Below are positions 45,200-57,574 of a stretch of 64,000 bases of DNA, in pieces; position 1 is the first letter of the stretch, and each line of letters begins with the position of its first letter. The translations under genes were made by a program, and so were the position numbers. Origin of the DNA: Hyperoodon ampullatus (lineage: Eukaryota > Chordata > Mammalia > Artiodactyla > Ziphiidae); the NCBI GenBank assembly GCA_949752795.1, contig OX457058.1, forward strand, positions 167,960,223-168,024,222, in the 5' to 3' direction. Below the pieces are notes generated by a model. The model worked only from the letters and a program-made list of their open reading frames with translations. It made no database searches and had not been told where the DNA came from.

Positions 45200-45360
45200 T
45201 GACATTTGCAGGAAGGGCACCAGTCTGCAGTTTTGGGCAAGCTCTGTCACTTAAACACAGATGATCTTGGGCAATTTACTTTACCTCTAGACTTCAGTTT
45301 CCTGTATATCTTATAAAAATTGGAAAGAACAACCACCCCATGGGTCTTAGAAATTTACAA
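45200..45360 (+). mobile_element. MIR SINE relic
   Basis: GGGCAATTTACTTTACCTCT and CTTCAGTTTCCTGTAT match the MIR core. Confidence 0.7.
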
Positions 45361-45380
45361 GCATAAAGAAATAGAATAAT

Positions 45381-45463
45381 AAGGGTGACAGAGCATTTAA
45401 AAGCTCTATACGTATAGGTAGGTACATAGGAGAAGAGGAAATATTGTGAGGAGGAAATAGAAT
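45381..45463 (+). repeat. Donor-like arm of an 81-bp inverted duplication
   Basis: This 83-bp stretch is the reverse complement of 46397-46477 with four substitutions and one 4-bp indel (a GTAG tandem step). It lies in ordinary unassigned sequence. Confidence 0.9.
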
Positions 45464-46122
45464 GCAAGAGATTATTATTAGAAGATGGGAGAGATCAAAC
45501 AAGCTGAACAAAGCTTTTAAAGAAGAGAAGCCAAGGGTGGTCTTCCGGAGTGTTCTTCAGGGCAGGTTGTATTCTTTTAGTATCTCCCTGAAGTGCCCAG
45601 GGCAGCATCCACTGACTGACAGACAAACACATCCTTCTCAGCTTCCACCATCTACATCCTGACATTCTAAAGGGTGGGGTGAGGGTTAGGGTTAAGGCCA
45701 ACAACCTACCCCATTGTGTCTGGCAGGCAGAAGGCTGGAAGTAAAGCAGGAACATGTCTTCTGAAAGGGAGACAGAAATCGTTTTTAAAACCCACCTTTC
45801 CCTTTTAAGAGGGACCGCTAGTCCCTGCAAATTATTTTGTGCAGCTGAGTATCTGGAGGGGTTTTGGCCTGAATGGTGAGCTGGGAGCTGAGTTTGAGAG
45901 TAGGCATTCTGCATCCTAGAGCCAGATGAATCTGGAGTTTGTGGACTTCATGGGAAGGAGGGACAAAGAGGCAAGTTGAATGGAAGAGGAAGAATGGGGG
46001 GTGGCAGAGGACCTACTGAAACAGCAGGGATGGAGAGCTGAAATGTAAATTACTCTCTGTCCCACCCTCCACTCTCAAATCCTCAGTAAATTTTGACTCC
46101 ATACACAAATGAAAACAGGGTT

Positions 46123-46662
46123 TGTATTGGTTTCCTAGGACTGCTGTAACAAAGTACCACAAACTGGGTGGCTTAAAACAACAGAAATTTACTCTCTCCC
46201 AAGTCTGGAGGCTAGAATTCCCAAATCGAGGTTTCAGCAAGACCATGCTCCATCTGAGGCTCTAGGGAAGAATCCTTCCTTGCCTCTCTCCCAGCTTCTG
46301 GTGGCTCCTGGAAATCCTTGACATTCCTTGGCTTATAGCTACATCACTACACTTCTGCCTCCTTATTCACGTGGTCTTTTTCTCTCTGTATTAGGAATTC
46401 TATTTCCTCCTCACAATATTTCCTCTTCTCCTATGTACCTATACGTATAGAACTTTGAAATGTTCTGTCTCCCTTATCTTTGATATGTCCTCTCCTCTTC
46501 CTATAAGGACGTTAGTCATTGGATTTGGGGCTCACCCTACTCCAGTGTGACCTCATCTTAATTTGATTGATTATCTGTGCAAAGACCCTATTTCCAAATA
46601 AGGCCAACTCTGATGTTCTGGATGGGTATGAATTTGGGGGGGACACTATTCAATCCACTACA
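46123..46662 (-). mobile_element. MLT1-type LTR (ERVL-MaLR), antisense, with a foreign insert
   Basis: On the plus strand it starts TGTATTGGTTTCCTAGGACT and ends TTCAATCCACTACA, the reverse of the MLT1 LTR start and end. Almost the full LTR is present. At 46397-46477 the expected MLT1 text is replaced by, or has gained, an inverted copy of 45381-45463. Confidence 0.85.
46397..46477 (-). repeat. Inverted templated insert inside the MLT1 LTR
   Basis: 81 bp matching the reverse complement of 45381-45463 (four mismatches, one 4-bp gap). MLT1 consensus text known from other copies has no such segment between the CTCTCTGTAT-like and TATAAGGACG-like words, so it is a later insertion. Confidence 0.85.
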
Positions 46663-47609
46663 GTGTTGTTTCATCTTTTTTTGTGTAAAAATCAGAGTTT
46701 CATGTCAGAATCAACTGGCAAGGGACTGGGGGTCGGGGGACCGTGTTGGTGGTGAAATGGCCTATGAACCAAGTAAATTCAGAGAAGTTCAGAGTTTGAA
46801 GTCAGAGGTGACCACCTCCCATGAGAGTGTTCAGAAATCTGGAAAGGCTTTGGAATTCTACAGGGCATGGAATGAGGAGTTCAAGGCAATATCATCTAGA
46901 TCTCATGGACCAGGAGACCACAGCTGACTTCCGGGTTATCAATGAAAGAAAGACACCTGGAAGAGGGGGAAACAAGTGGAAGAGAAAGAAGAAGAGGAAA
47001 AAAGGTGGGGAGATGAATAAGAAAGACAGACAAGTTTGTAAAGGGAGACCAAGGAAAAAGAAAGCAGGGTTAAGGAGCTAATGTAAGACCTGGTATATTA
47101 AAAGTGCTCAAGATAGGTTTGGAGAAGAAAGAAAAGGAGAAAGAGAGGGAGGGAGGAAGAGATGTGCATGGGAGGCCTCATACAGTGTCACCAAAATTGC
47201 CTCCACTGTCACCCAGAGCTGTCCATATCGTGGTGGCTTGCTCATGACCCTGATCAATTTCAAAGACAAGATCACCATGTGGGAACCCTTATTGCTTTTC
47301 ACTCTGTATCAGTGTTCTGTGGACTAAAGAGGTTGCAGTCCATTTTCCACCCAAGGGCCCTGAAGTCTTTTTTTCCGATAACGCATATTCTGTCTCAACT
47401 CTAATTTGAGTTGCCACCTACTTGTGGTCTCCTTGTGGTTTTTGCTGTCCCGCATTGTGCCACAGTTTACCTTACTGAATTCCCATGAAAGGACATGACA
47501 GTGGTCTAAATTAGTGAATGTCCTTCAGCACAGAAGGACAAGGAGAACGCTTGTGGATTAAGCAAATAGCTTTCAGATCACTTGAGATACAAACAGTTTA
47601 AATAGCTCA
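46663..47609. other. Unassigned DNA, purine-rich in part
   Basis: Purine-rich between about 46,940 and 47,165. No exon recognised. Confidence 0.4.
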
Positions 47610-47790
47610 GGATTGGAAAGATTCTGTGGTTTAGGGGAAAGAGAACTACTAGACCAGGAATCAGGAGACCTATATGCCAATCTCCCACCAGGTTACCTGG
47701 AGCAAGTCAATCCCCTATCCTCAGCCTCGGAATCTTCATTATAAGGCAATTGGACCTCATGACATGATTTCTAGATCCTTTCGGTTGTCA
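47610..47790 (+). mobile_element. MIR-type SINE relic
   Basis: ACCAGGAATCAGGAGACCTA and CAAGTCAATCCCCTATCCTC follow MIR family order. Confidence 0.65.
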
Positions 47791-48124
47791 TGGTCTATAT
47801 GGAGGCATTATCAATAAAATCCAATTAAAATGACCTCCTTAGGACATCAACAGTGTACTGGAAGAGTGAAAATGTTGCTGGAAACCACATTCCCACTTTG
47901 TACAAAGTTGAGATGAAATGGACCTGATTTCAAGTTGAAATGAAATGAAATGAGAAGGAAACTGCTAAGAGTATGCTGAGAGAAGTGAGGCCACTTTGGT
48001 CCTTCAAGTTCCAAGAACTGTTTACAAACTGAGTCGTTGCTCGGGTGAATGGCTTGGATACTTGGAATATTTGAGGTGAAGAAGGGCATGGGGCAATTGC
48101 TGCTTGCTAGGATAATAGGGAAGA

Positions 48125-48330
48125 AAATCACCAAGCATTTCCACATACATCATCTTATTTCTCAAAACAACAAGGAGGTGGGTATCATTAACCCCATTTC
48201 ACAGATGAGGAAAGTAAGGCTCAGAGAACCCAGACAACTTATTCCAGGTCACAGACTGATAAGTGGCAGAACTGGGACCCAAACCCAGGTCTATTCAACT
48301 CCAGTCCCAGTGTTCCCTCTGCCTCCCCAG
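48125..48330 (+). mobile_element. MIR SINE relic
   Basis: CATCATCTTATTTCTCA, CCATTTCACAGATGAGGAAA, AAGTGGCAGAACTGGGACCC: a well-preserved MIR core and 3' half. Confidence 0.85.
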
Positions 48331-49189
48331 ATTGACACTATTATATCCAGTTGTCAGAACAAAATTCCTGTAAAGAAACTGAGTTGTGCATACCTCACTT
48401 TTTCATCCTCTAGTGTAAAGAACACAGGCATGCTTTCGAATTGAGAGTGATGGGTATCTGGCCAGAGGCCAGAGCAAAGAACTGTTTGAGCAGGGATTCT
48501 TAAGCAGGTCAAATCTAAGAACAGAGTAGAAACTTGAAAAATATTTGTTGAGGAGTCAAGTGAATACAGGGTTCAGGGTTAATATTTTTTCAGGCTACAA
48601 GGAAAATCTGAGGCTCAGAGAGGCCAAGTGTCTTGCCTTCAAGAGAGACCTAGAAAAGTTCTCTCTTTTTCCAGAGAGAGCTGGAAAAAGAACCAAAGAT
48701 GTCTAGACTTCCAGACTAGAGATATTCCCACCACATCACCATAACTCCTAAAGCCAATAGAATTTTTCCTATACATTTAATTAAATGCAGTATACTTTAG
48801 GGGGAAATGAATGCTAACCTCCAGCCAAGAACATTTATTTGCCTAATGGGTTAATAAGAAAATGACTCTGCTGTTTCGGAAGCTAACAGATGGCATGGTT
48901 AATGTAATTTTCAGTTTTGATATTGGTCCATGAGTCATTTTTGTTTATCTTAGCATTCTTTCCTCAGGCATGGTATGTACTGACCATAATTACTGGGAAT
49001 AGGAGCCCCGTCACTCACTCAGGAAGCAATTGATGGACTCTCAGGGAGTGGATGACTGCTTTCATGAGTGTATTTGGTCTTTTAGATCAAAAAATGGATC
49101 CTTGGGTTTCTCATCCTCAAGGAGCCACCTCATCTGCATCCCCGGGACCACTTCTCAAAGGACCCCAGAACTCAATCTCTAGCGTCAAA
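48331..49189. other. Unassigned non-coding DNA
   Basis: No gene recognised. Confidence 0.4.
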
Positions 49190-49292
49190 CTCTCTCCTCC
49201 AACACATACTTCTCACCATCTTCAGAATACCTCCACCTGGATGTGTTACAGCCACCTCAAAGCCAGCAGATTCTACCTGTCCAAGGCTATCT
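49190..49292 (+). mobile_element. L2 ORF2-end fragment
   Basis: ACCTCCACCTGGATGTG and ACAGCCACCTCAAAG match the conserved L2 coding tail. Confidence 0.55.
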
Positions 49293-49299
49293 AACTGCG

Positions 49300-49367
49300 C
49301 AGTTAAGACCTATGCACTTCCCTGTATGTAAATTATACCTCCACACAAAAATAAAAAGAATGGAGCA
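49300..49367 (+). mobile_element. Short old L1 3'-end fragment
   Basis: TGTATGTAAATTATACCTCC and an A-rich end match the last bases of old L1 families. Confidence 0.55.
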
Positions 49368-49559
49368 AGTTTAAAATGGAGTTCATCTTCCCCTACTTTC
49401 CAAACCCCTCCTCCTGAGGTATTTCTCAGGGTGTGCCTTAGCTCCGTAAGCCTCCACACCCAGTAAATCAGTAAGACCTATTGATTCCGTCTACTACAGT
49501 TCTCCTGACTCTTTCCCCTTCTCTCCATTTTCTCTTGTCAATTCCCATCATCATATTCA

Positions 49560-50110
49560 CTTGAATGACCCTGACCCCCTACTTTGTGCCAGGTGCTATG
49601 CTAACCCTTAAGCCTACAGTGATGAGCAAAATGTAAATGGTGTCTTGAAGGAGTTTGCATTTTAGAACTCAGCATGGTAATCACAACCACAGGAACACAG
49701 GTAACAGGAGTAGAGGGTGGAGTTGGCAATGTAGTTGTAGGGTTTCAGGGATGGGTCTGGAAAGCTCAGAGAGGAGCTGACCTCTGAGGGCAATACTGAC
49801 AGATGAAGAGGCATCTGGCAAGTGGACAAAGAGAAGCGCTGCCAACGAGAGGAGCTCTAGCAAGAGCAGCTGGAGGGAACATATAAGGCTTTCAGGTTGG
49901 GGGAGAGGGGTGTTGTTTGTTTGAGAATTTGTTATGAAGGAGGGGAAAGTGATTGGAGATGGAACTGGAGAAGAAGGCAAGAACCAGAACATGGAAGGCT
50001 TTGTCAGTCACGTTCAGGAGTTTGAACTTTACCCCATGGGCAGAGGCGAGGCTGGGTGTCAGTAAAGACTTTTAAGCAAGGAACTAGTCAGCCTTCTCTT
50101 CAGAAAGATC
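49560..50110 (+). mobile_element. Ancient mammal-wide repeat, family not assigned
   Basis: TTGTGCCAGGTGCTATGCTA and CAGTGATGAGCAAAATG at the start and GGAAGGCTTTGTCAGTCACG near the end belong to the same repeat type as 44085-44351. Boundaries are approximate. Confidence 0.4.
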
Positions 50111-50129
50111 AACTTAGAGGTAATGATCT

Positions 50130-50500
50130 TTTAAGTGAACAACCTGCAGTATTTTGCTGGACTCCCATTTCTCCCATCTCCATACACCACTTCCAAAGTG
50201 ATCTTCCTAAAAATAAGACCATGTCCCTTTCCTAATTAAAAAGCAAAACAAGGGCTTCCCTGGTGGCACAGTGGTTGAGAGTCCACCTGCCGATGCAGGG
50301 GACACGGGTTCGTGCCCCGGTCCGGGAGGATCCCACATGCCACAGAGCGGCTGGGCCCGTGAGCCATGGCCGCTGAGCCTGCGTGTCCGGAGCCTGTGCT
50401 CCGCAACGGGAGAGGCCACAGCAGTGAGAGGCCCGCGTACAAAAAAAAAAAAAAAAGCAAAACAAAATAAAATACAAACCCTACCATAGTCCCCTCCATA
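50130..50500 (+). mobile_element. L2 relic split by a CHR-2 SINE
   Basis: TTCCAAAGTGATCTTCCTAA and TACAAACCCTACCATAG are L2 3'-half words lying on either side of the SINE at 50252-50451. Confidence 0.6.
50252..50451 (+). mobile_element. CHR-2 SINE
   Basis: From GGGCTTCCCTGGTGGCAC to poly-A. Exact duplications AAAAAGCAAAACAA at 50238-50251 and 50452-50465. Very similar to the 28441 copy. Confidence 0.95.
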
Positions 50501-53014
50501 GCAGACAGCAGCAATTCCCAAACTCTAAGGAAAATTATTGCTGGAGATGTTGATAGTTGTTCTGGGGAAAAAACCATTTCCCTTCCAAATAAGTTTGATT
50601 CACCTATATACAAAAATTAACCAGGTTTCCTTTTCATTGTAGGACTTCTCAGAGGCTTTAATTTTCTAATATCCGTTGTGAATCTTTCAAAAAGGGACTC
50701 AGAATTCAGATTCCCCAATCTAGTAAACAAGCACACTCTTCAGCCTTGGAGCACTGGTTAGCATCTCGGTGGGCTAGTGTTCTGTGAAATTCTGGTCTCT
50801 ACAATGAAGTCCAAGCTCATGTAGATGAATAGGGCCATCAATAGTGTAAAGAGTTCCATTGCTCCCTGCCGTACACACACCCTTGAATCCTCTCCTCCAA
50901 CCACATGGGTCTTCTCAGTGTCCTTTCCTTCCTGCGCTGAGGACTTCATGGTCGTCATTTAAGTCGCAGCTAAATCTCAATTCCACCGTGAAAAAGGGGT
51001 GTACGGGTGAAGGTTGCAGAGATATAGGTGGATCTGAGTAAAGGTTACTGTCCATAACACCACAGTATGTTCTATTAGGGAATCGTTTGGATGAATAATT
51101 CTATAATCTGTGAATTTATGAAAAGTGCTAGACTACATTTGACAAAGAAAGTTAAGGGTGATTTGTTACTGGAAGAGAAACCCTGGTCTTTAGAGACCGT
51201 GCACGGTCCTGAGTTTATACGGACTCCAGTTTTTCCCAGCCTCTGCTCCAGATTACACGAAGACTATAGGCACCATGTCAAGCTGCTAGATGCCACGATA
51301 GACTAGGGACAGAGAGTATTGGAAAGATTTTTTTAAGTGCATTTCTGGTAATGAGTGGGGGTAGCCTGGCTCCTGACGAAGGGGTGTTAGAACGAAGGAA
51401 GTCGAGCCTGGAAAGGAGAGACTGGAGGTCAGAAAGGACTCTGAGAGTGAGTCCTCAGGAAGAACAGCCACAGGGAAGACTCAGGGTCAGATCACTGGAT
51501 AAAGATTCTTTCTTTTTTGAGCAGGGATGACAGGAGAAAAATGAGAAAACGGAAGTCGTGTCTTTGCTCAGGAAGGGATGTTCTGGAGACTGGGGAGAGG
51601 TTCTGTGTGCTTGGGAAAGAAGAGAAGAGGAGGTGGAGGGAGAAGTGGTCAAAATGCATCCATAGTCTTGTACTTTGCCCCTCAGACCCAGCTGTGCTTT
51701 CACTGGACAGGACCCGACCACCAACTCGCAACTTTGGGATGCAGATCAGGCAGTAGGGGTCAGGGGACAGTGCAGAAAAGGAAAGAAGAGAGAGAAGAGA
51801 ATAAGGGGAAGAAATGAGAGGAGGAAGAGGAGGAGAATGAAGGAGGCTCCTAACCCCAAGCTCACAAGCTTACTCAGAAGTAAAGCAAGGAAACGGAGTC
51901 CACATTCCCGAGGAGGAACAAGAGAAGCTCCATCTCTATCCTCGTCCTCTTCTTTCCCACCTCAGCCTTCAGCAGGTTGTTGAGGAATCAACAAAGGAAT
52001 GGAGTGGCGCTGAGTGAAATCTGGTGAAAATTAAGAAGCAGAGTAGCCTTGAGGCAATCTCCCAAGATGGAAGCTTGCAGCTGGAGGGAGTGAGTGTGAA
52101 GAGCAGAATATTTATTAGCTGAGTATTAGCAGAGTACTGGCTCAGTATTAGCTGGAGGAAGCAACAGCCTTTCCTTCCAGTGCCTGCCCCTTCTCTACAG
52201 CTGCTCCAAATGAGGCAACCAGCTCCTTTTCCAGTTGCCTTATTGTCACAAAATTCTTGCAGTACACCTGGGAGCTCTTCACCCGCTACTTAGAAAAGTC
52301 CTGGCTTTTATGATGGAAAATGATGCCACGAGTCTTTTAAAAGTTGTACTGAGAGCCCTAAGAGGTTATACATTGAAAATTCCAACAGGAAAAAAGCAAG
52401 AAGCAAGAGGGCCTAGCTCTCCCCCAGTGTGCACAGATTCTGAGCTGAAAGGATCCTCTTGACTAACAGCGGTTTTACTGAAAAAAGTCAATTATGATTT
52501 CAATAGTGCCTTTGCACTTAAAAATGCTGCCTTTGCAGCAGTGCTATTGGCCCACATATCTGCTTTTCCGAAAGACTGGGAAAATGCTGTGCGGAAATGC
52601 CAAGCTTGGGGCGGACATCTCTGTGGGGGTCTTTTTCAAAATGGAACTGGAAGGAGATGAAACAAAATAAGACAACACAAAATTGTAAGACCACAGAATC
52701 ACTGTAAAGAGCTAAGTTATTTGCAAATACCACAGCTTGGTTTCAATAACTTTTTTTTTTTTTGGTAAAATTTTTAAGAGCAGAGGATGGAGGACATTAA
52801 CAAATCTAAGAGCAATCCATGCTCCTCTTTATGGACAAATTATAAGTGGTTTGTACATTAAAGCTCAGAAGAACTCAAGGCATGTGTTTGAAGTATAGTA
52901 GCTACCTTGTGATAGAAGCGAGTTCTGCAACATCAAATGCATTCTCAGTAGAAAGTAGGATAGCAAGAATTGGAAAAAAGGCTAGGTAGAAACCAAAACA
53001 ATCCTCCCCAAACA
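50501..53014. other. Unassigned non-coding DNA
   Basis: About 2.5 kb without a recognised exon. Part of 50,800-51,000 may continue the L2 relic. A purine-rich patch lies at 51,770-51,850. Open frames (for example 52235-52462) have no familiar motif or splice context. Confidence 0.4.
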
Positions 53015-53026
53015 AAAACTACTTTT

Positions 53027-53238
53027 TTTTTTTTTTTTTTTTTTGCATTACGCAGGCCTCTCACTGTTGTGGCCTCTCCCGTTGCGGAGCACAGGCTCCG
53101 GACGCGCAGGCTCAGCGGCCATGGCTCATGGGCCCAGCCGCTCTGCGACATGTGGGATCTTCCTGGACCGGGGCACGAACCCATGTCCCCTGCATCGGCA
53201 GGCGGACTCTCAACCACTGCGCCACCACGAAAGCCCCC
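53027..53238 (-). mobile_element. CHR-2 SINE
   Basis: Poly-T at the left. The 5' end at the right is mutated (CACGAAAGCCC instead of CCAGGGAAGCCC). Duplications AAAACTACTTTT at 53015-53026 and 53239-53250. Confidence 0.93.
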
Positions 53239-53250
53239 AAAACTACTTTT

Positions 53251-55719
53251 AAGTGGTATCCAGCTATCCAATGACTCTCTGGTAGCCCTAAATCAGCATT
53301 AAATTAAAAACATCAAATCTTGATAAATAGGTATCATAAGGACCTTGGTGTTTGCATCCATGCACAATTTACTCCTACATCCATCTTACATTATTGCTCA
53401 AGAATACTCCAAATTCCTGAAAAAAACGTTGCTAGTCACTGCCTGTCAACATGTCATTGCCTCTTTGAGAGAACACCAACAATGACAATATAATCAATCA
53501 TTCATGTGTTGACACCTATTTTCTTACCTTAATGGTCTGTTTCACTCATGGATGCTGGTGAAGATTCATTACTAGGAAGCATCAGCAAGTCAAAGATTCT
53601 AATTGGATGCTGTCACTTCCCCCGCCTCCCCACCCCCTGCAAATAAAACCTACCAACGTGATAAATCCTGCCTCAGTGCACTCCTTTTTGTCCTGAAACT
53701 TCTTATTTTTTTTTAAACATCTTTTAGTTACTTATGTTCGGGATTCTAATGAAGCTATCAGCCATCTGCTAAGTAAAGGCACTAAGAAAATTGAGAAGAA
53801 AATATCAACAAGAAAGAACAATCTGTATATCTGTATGATAGTTGATGAGCATTGGTCAATTTCAAAATAATGAAGAGCTTTACTAAAAGTTTGCTTTTCT
53901 TTTTCCATAGAGATTAAAACATTGCATTTCAAGGTACATACAAACAGTATCCAAAAGAAAGAGAATTTTTAGCTAACATTGATTTTGTGTTTCCTTTCAG
54001 TGTATTTAGTAAGCCAAGCAGAGACATCTTATTCTAAATTTCATACGTTTCTGAGGATGTTCATAAGAATTTTTGTTGTATGAAATAGACATGTCAATAA
54101 TTATGAAAATCTAACCAAAATCATTTTGTTCACACTGCTAAAATGCACCCACCACACTGTATTCCAGTTTTGTCTCAGAAGCTGCATAAACCCTTAGATA
54201 AATATCTTATCAGGGGCTTGTATCTATCTTGTTCATCTCTCTGAATCCAGAAACTGGCCCAACCAAAGTGGGGTGGGTAGGTGCTTAACCAAAGTGTGTT
54301 CTCCTCTTACAATGAAAACCTTCTACAAACAGGATTTCATGCGCTGAGAGGAGAGAAAAGAATAGTTGCTCCTTTATCGTGTCATCTCTCTCTGGGTGAC
54401 CCTCTTGGCTCACCCAGATGAAGAGTTTGTACATATTACAGTAAACACTCAGTCCACAAGAATACATTGAAACCACCGAAAATGAGGTAATCAGACCTGC
54501 TGAAATGTTTTCACCATCTGGGAAAATAACACCGCAAGGGCCAAGACAGTTACCTAAGAAAATTTCAAAGTACGTTTTCCAGGCCTGAGAGGCTACAGGT
54601 AGGTGGATTCTGTGCCAGTTAGAAAGTGTTATGATTGGCAAATGGTTGTGAAACTCTCAAATTGCAGTTTAATGGAAATGCTGGCTGTCATCCCCAAAGT
54701 ACATTTCAAGAAATCACAAAACTTTAGAATTAAAGGCAGCTGAATGGAAGGTTTCATCCACATTGAACCCAGAAGATTAGGTGGTAACACAAGAACTTTT
54801 GCAGGTGTCCCAGCTCTTAATCTGGCACCTCTTCCACCACAGAGTCCTTCATTCTTCCAGCCCTGATGGAACAGAATGGAGCGGGGTTCATGTGACAAGC
54901 TCTCAGCCCAGCTCGGAGATGGGGCAATGCTGATGAGGGGGACAGGTGTGGAACAGCCTGATGCCTCAGGGTCCAAGGGGACAGCCAGCCCCAGCAGACT
55001 CCAGCGGAGGGGGCACAATGCTGAGATTTGAAGAGCAGGCTTATCCCCAGTCTTGTGAAAATAATAACACCCGACTATTCCCAAGGGGTGGCCGAAGGCA
55101 ACAGCTTTTCGGGTTCTGGGAGCCTCTTTAACTGTTTCCCAAATGTCTGGGGTTTGGCCCTACAGTACATACACGCTTAGCCCCAGGGCATTTTCCCTTA
55201 AGTTTTTAGTTTAGGGTATTTTAAGGTAAATTGATCCCACATGCTTCTGATTCATTTACACTGAACTCATCAGACTATGTTTGGAAAGAACAATCTGCAG
55301 GCCAAGAAGTCCTTTGAGGCTGCTTTTATGAGTCTTTCTGTGCCCTTTTTCTTAGAAGTAGGAAGCCACGTCTTGACATGAACAAATAAAATGCAAGTCC
55401 TAGAGACTCAGGTCTGGTTCCAAATGTGGCACCTCTGAAACCCATGGGTTCTCAAATCACCTAGACAAGGCTGCCCCTCCTTCTTTTTCAGAAGTTAAAG
55501 GAAACCTTACCCTCGAGTTGTGTTGAGCCTGAGTCAGTCATTCAGAGCAGCTCAGTGCAGAGCTCACATAAGCCTTCAGCATTCTAACTCCACACCCAGT
55601 CCTGACACCTAAGCCTCCCCACCCAGGGGAAGCCCAGGGCTCAGGGCCACCTCTGCTCTCTGCTCTGTGGAGCTGGGTCCACACACTAGCAAGTCTGTAG
55701 GAAGTTGTCCTTTCTCTTC
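53251..55719. other. Unassigned non-coding DNA
   Basis: About 2.5 kb between a SINE and an LTR relic. No exon, repeat or regulatory signal recognised. Confidence 0.4.
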
Positions 55720-56086
55720 TGAGCTATGAAACTGGGGCGGTGTATTGTTGATTTGTTGCTGGTGTTACTGTTAATATCACTTGAACCTGACGGAGAGGGC
55801 ACAGTGGGAAATGGTTTGGAAGAGCTTTGTTTTAGGAAGGAAGAATTAACATATCCCCTCTGGAGGCTGACCAGAACCAGGAAATGTTTGACTTTACTCC
55901 TTCCCCTTTTAGTATAAAAAAAGCCTGAGGTCTAACTCAGGCAAGATGGTTCTTTGGGACATGAGTCCACCGTCTTTTCGGTCTGCTGGCTTTCCAAATA
56001 AAGTTGCTATTCCTTGCCTCAACAATTAGTTGCTCAATTTATTGGCCTGTCATGCAGCAAGCAGTACAAGCTTGGACTCGGTAACA
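55720..56086 (+). mobile_element. Class I ERV LTR (partial), related to 26307-26769
   Basis: Contains AGTATAAAAA (TATA, 55911-55920), AATAAA (55997-56002) and the end GGCCTGTCATGCAGCAAGC ... CTCGGTAACA at 56086. The last 90 or so bases match the other LTR's end closely. The upstream part is divergent and the left boundary is not certain. No internal retroviral sequence is adjacent. Confidence 0.75.
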
Positions 56087-56334
56087 GGGTTGATTCCTGA
56101 GATGGGACACAAAGGTAGCTGTCCCCACCTGTTCTCCCATCTGTGACTTGCACTGTTGACTCTCTTTGTCCCTGCCTGGGGTACCAGGATTGAAGGGAAT
56201 TCAGGTCCCTGACCAGGAAAAGAAAAATGAACCCTACAAGTAAGAAAAGATGTTGAGGGCAAGGTGACAAGGGCTTGGGCCACATTTGTCTCCCTCACTT
56301 TATGCAATGAGCTCTCAACTCCACCTATTTATTA

Positions 56335-56485
56335 AAGGTTTTAAGATTCCCCATGCCTGGGCCCTACCTAAGACTGACTAAATCAGAACCTCTGGGGGTG
56401 AGGACCAGGAAGTCATGTTTTTTTCTAGAAAGCTCCACTGGTTATCTACTACACAGTCAGGGATGAGGGCCACTGATTTAAAGTA
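56335..56485 (+). mobile_element. MER5-type DNA transposon relic (hAT-Charlie)
   Basis: GGGCCCTACCTAAGACTGAC and AAATCAGAACCTCTGGGGG match the MER5 core. Confidence 0.75.
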
Positions 56486-56756
56486 ACTTGATACATTCCT
56501 ATTCTGGAAAAGTACCTGGAAATAATCTACATCAAGGGGGATTGTTTGTTGTCTTCCAGTTGAACGGAATAAGATTCAGGCTTGATGCTCTCCCCTCCCT
56601 CCTCCACCACTATTTCTCTCCCCACCCTCACTCCTTATCAAGTTGTTAACGATGATCTCACTCTCTGGAGACCTTTTCAAGCCAGTACACAATAAACTAA
56701 AGAGAACGAGAACCAACCCCAAATGCTGAATCATCTACGATGTCAAAATGAACCAA

Positions 56757-57574
56757 ACACAGGATCTCTTCAAATATTTAATCAGTTTGGAGACATCTGC
56801 CTTCCAACCCAGTTGTGTAAAAATTCTAAAGAAAGCATGATGAAGGGGTCCTCAAAGAAAACGTTGGGCTAAAATGGAGAGGAGACTGGGTTTGGGAAGA
56901 CAGAACATAACATGTGCCTTAAGGCCTTTTGAAGGAATTCTACCGTGGCTTAAAAAAAAAATACTCAAATGAACAAGAAAGGATTAAACAGTTATACAGA
57001 TTTAAGGACAACTAAAACTTCTTTTATGGATGAAAATACCAGACATGGCTTTGAAATAGACTCTTTAAAAACCCTTAGATCCTGCTGTGGTTTCTTTCCA
57101 TAGCCTTCTCTGTACATGCAAGAAGCAAGCTAGCTACACCCAGCATCCCCAGGAGCATTTTGGGCCTTGGCAAAGAAGCAATCAGGGAAGAGATAGAAAG
57201 AAGGCCTGGAGGAGGTGAGAGGAAGCGGTTCACAGTTTTTGAACGTGGACTCAGACCCCAGCCAACCTAATCTATTTTCTTTGAAAAATATGGAAATAAA
57301 CTGAAGGCCTTGAAAAATCACCGTCGATCTCAGGTTACGGTGCCAATGATAATGCTTTTTGATAACTGTGTCATAGCAACTGGGGAAGCATGTCCTTCAA
57401 AGTGACGGGGTTTATAATAATACAGGCGTGGTCGGGACTCGGGGCTGACTCCCCAGGAGAAATTCAGCAGGAAGGGCGTCACGTCTTTCTCGCTCTCATT
57501 CTCCCTCTGGTTTCTTCGCTTCTCCTGTCCCTTGGTGCTGTTGAGAGGCAGTGTCAGAGGCTCCAGCCCAGGGC
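56757..57574 (-). other. FBLN5: Probable FBLN5 3' UTR
   Basis: Sequence directly downstream of the FBLN5 stop codon on the minus strand, without recognisable repeats. A variant poly-A signal ATTAAA (56777-56782), about 800 nt from the stop, is followed by a GT-rich stretch (CCTGTGTTTGG), so cleavage near 56,757 is plausible. The exact end is inferred. Confidence 0.5.
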
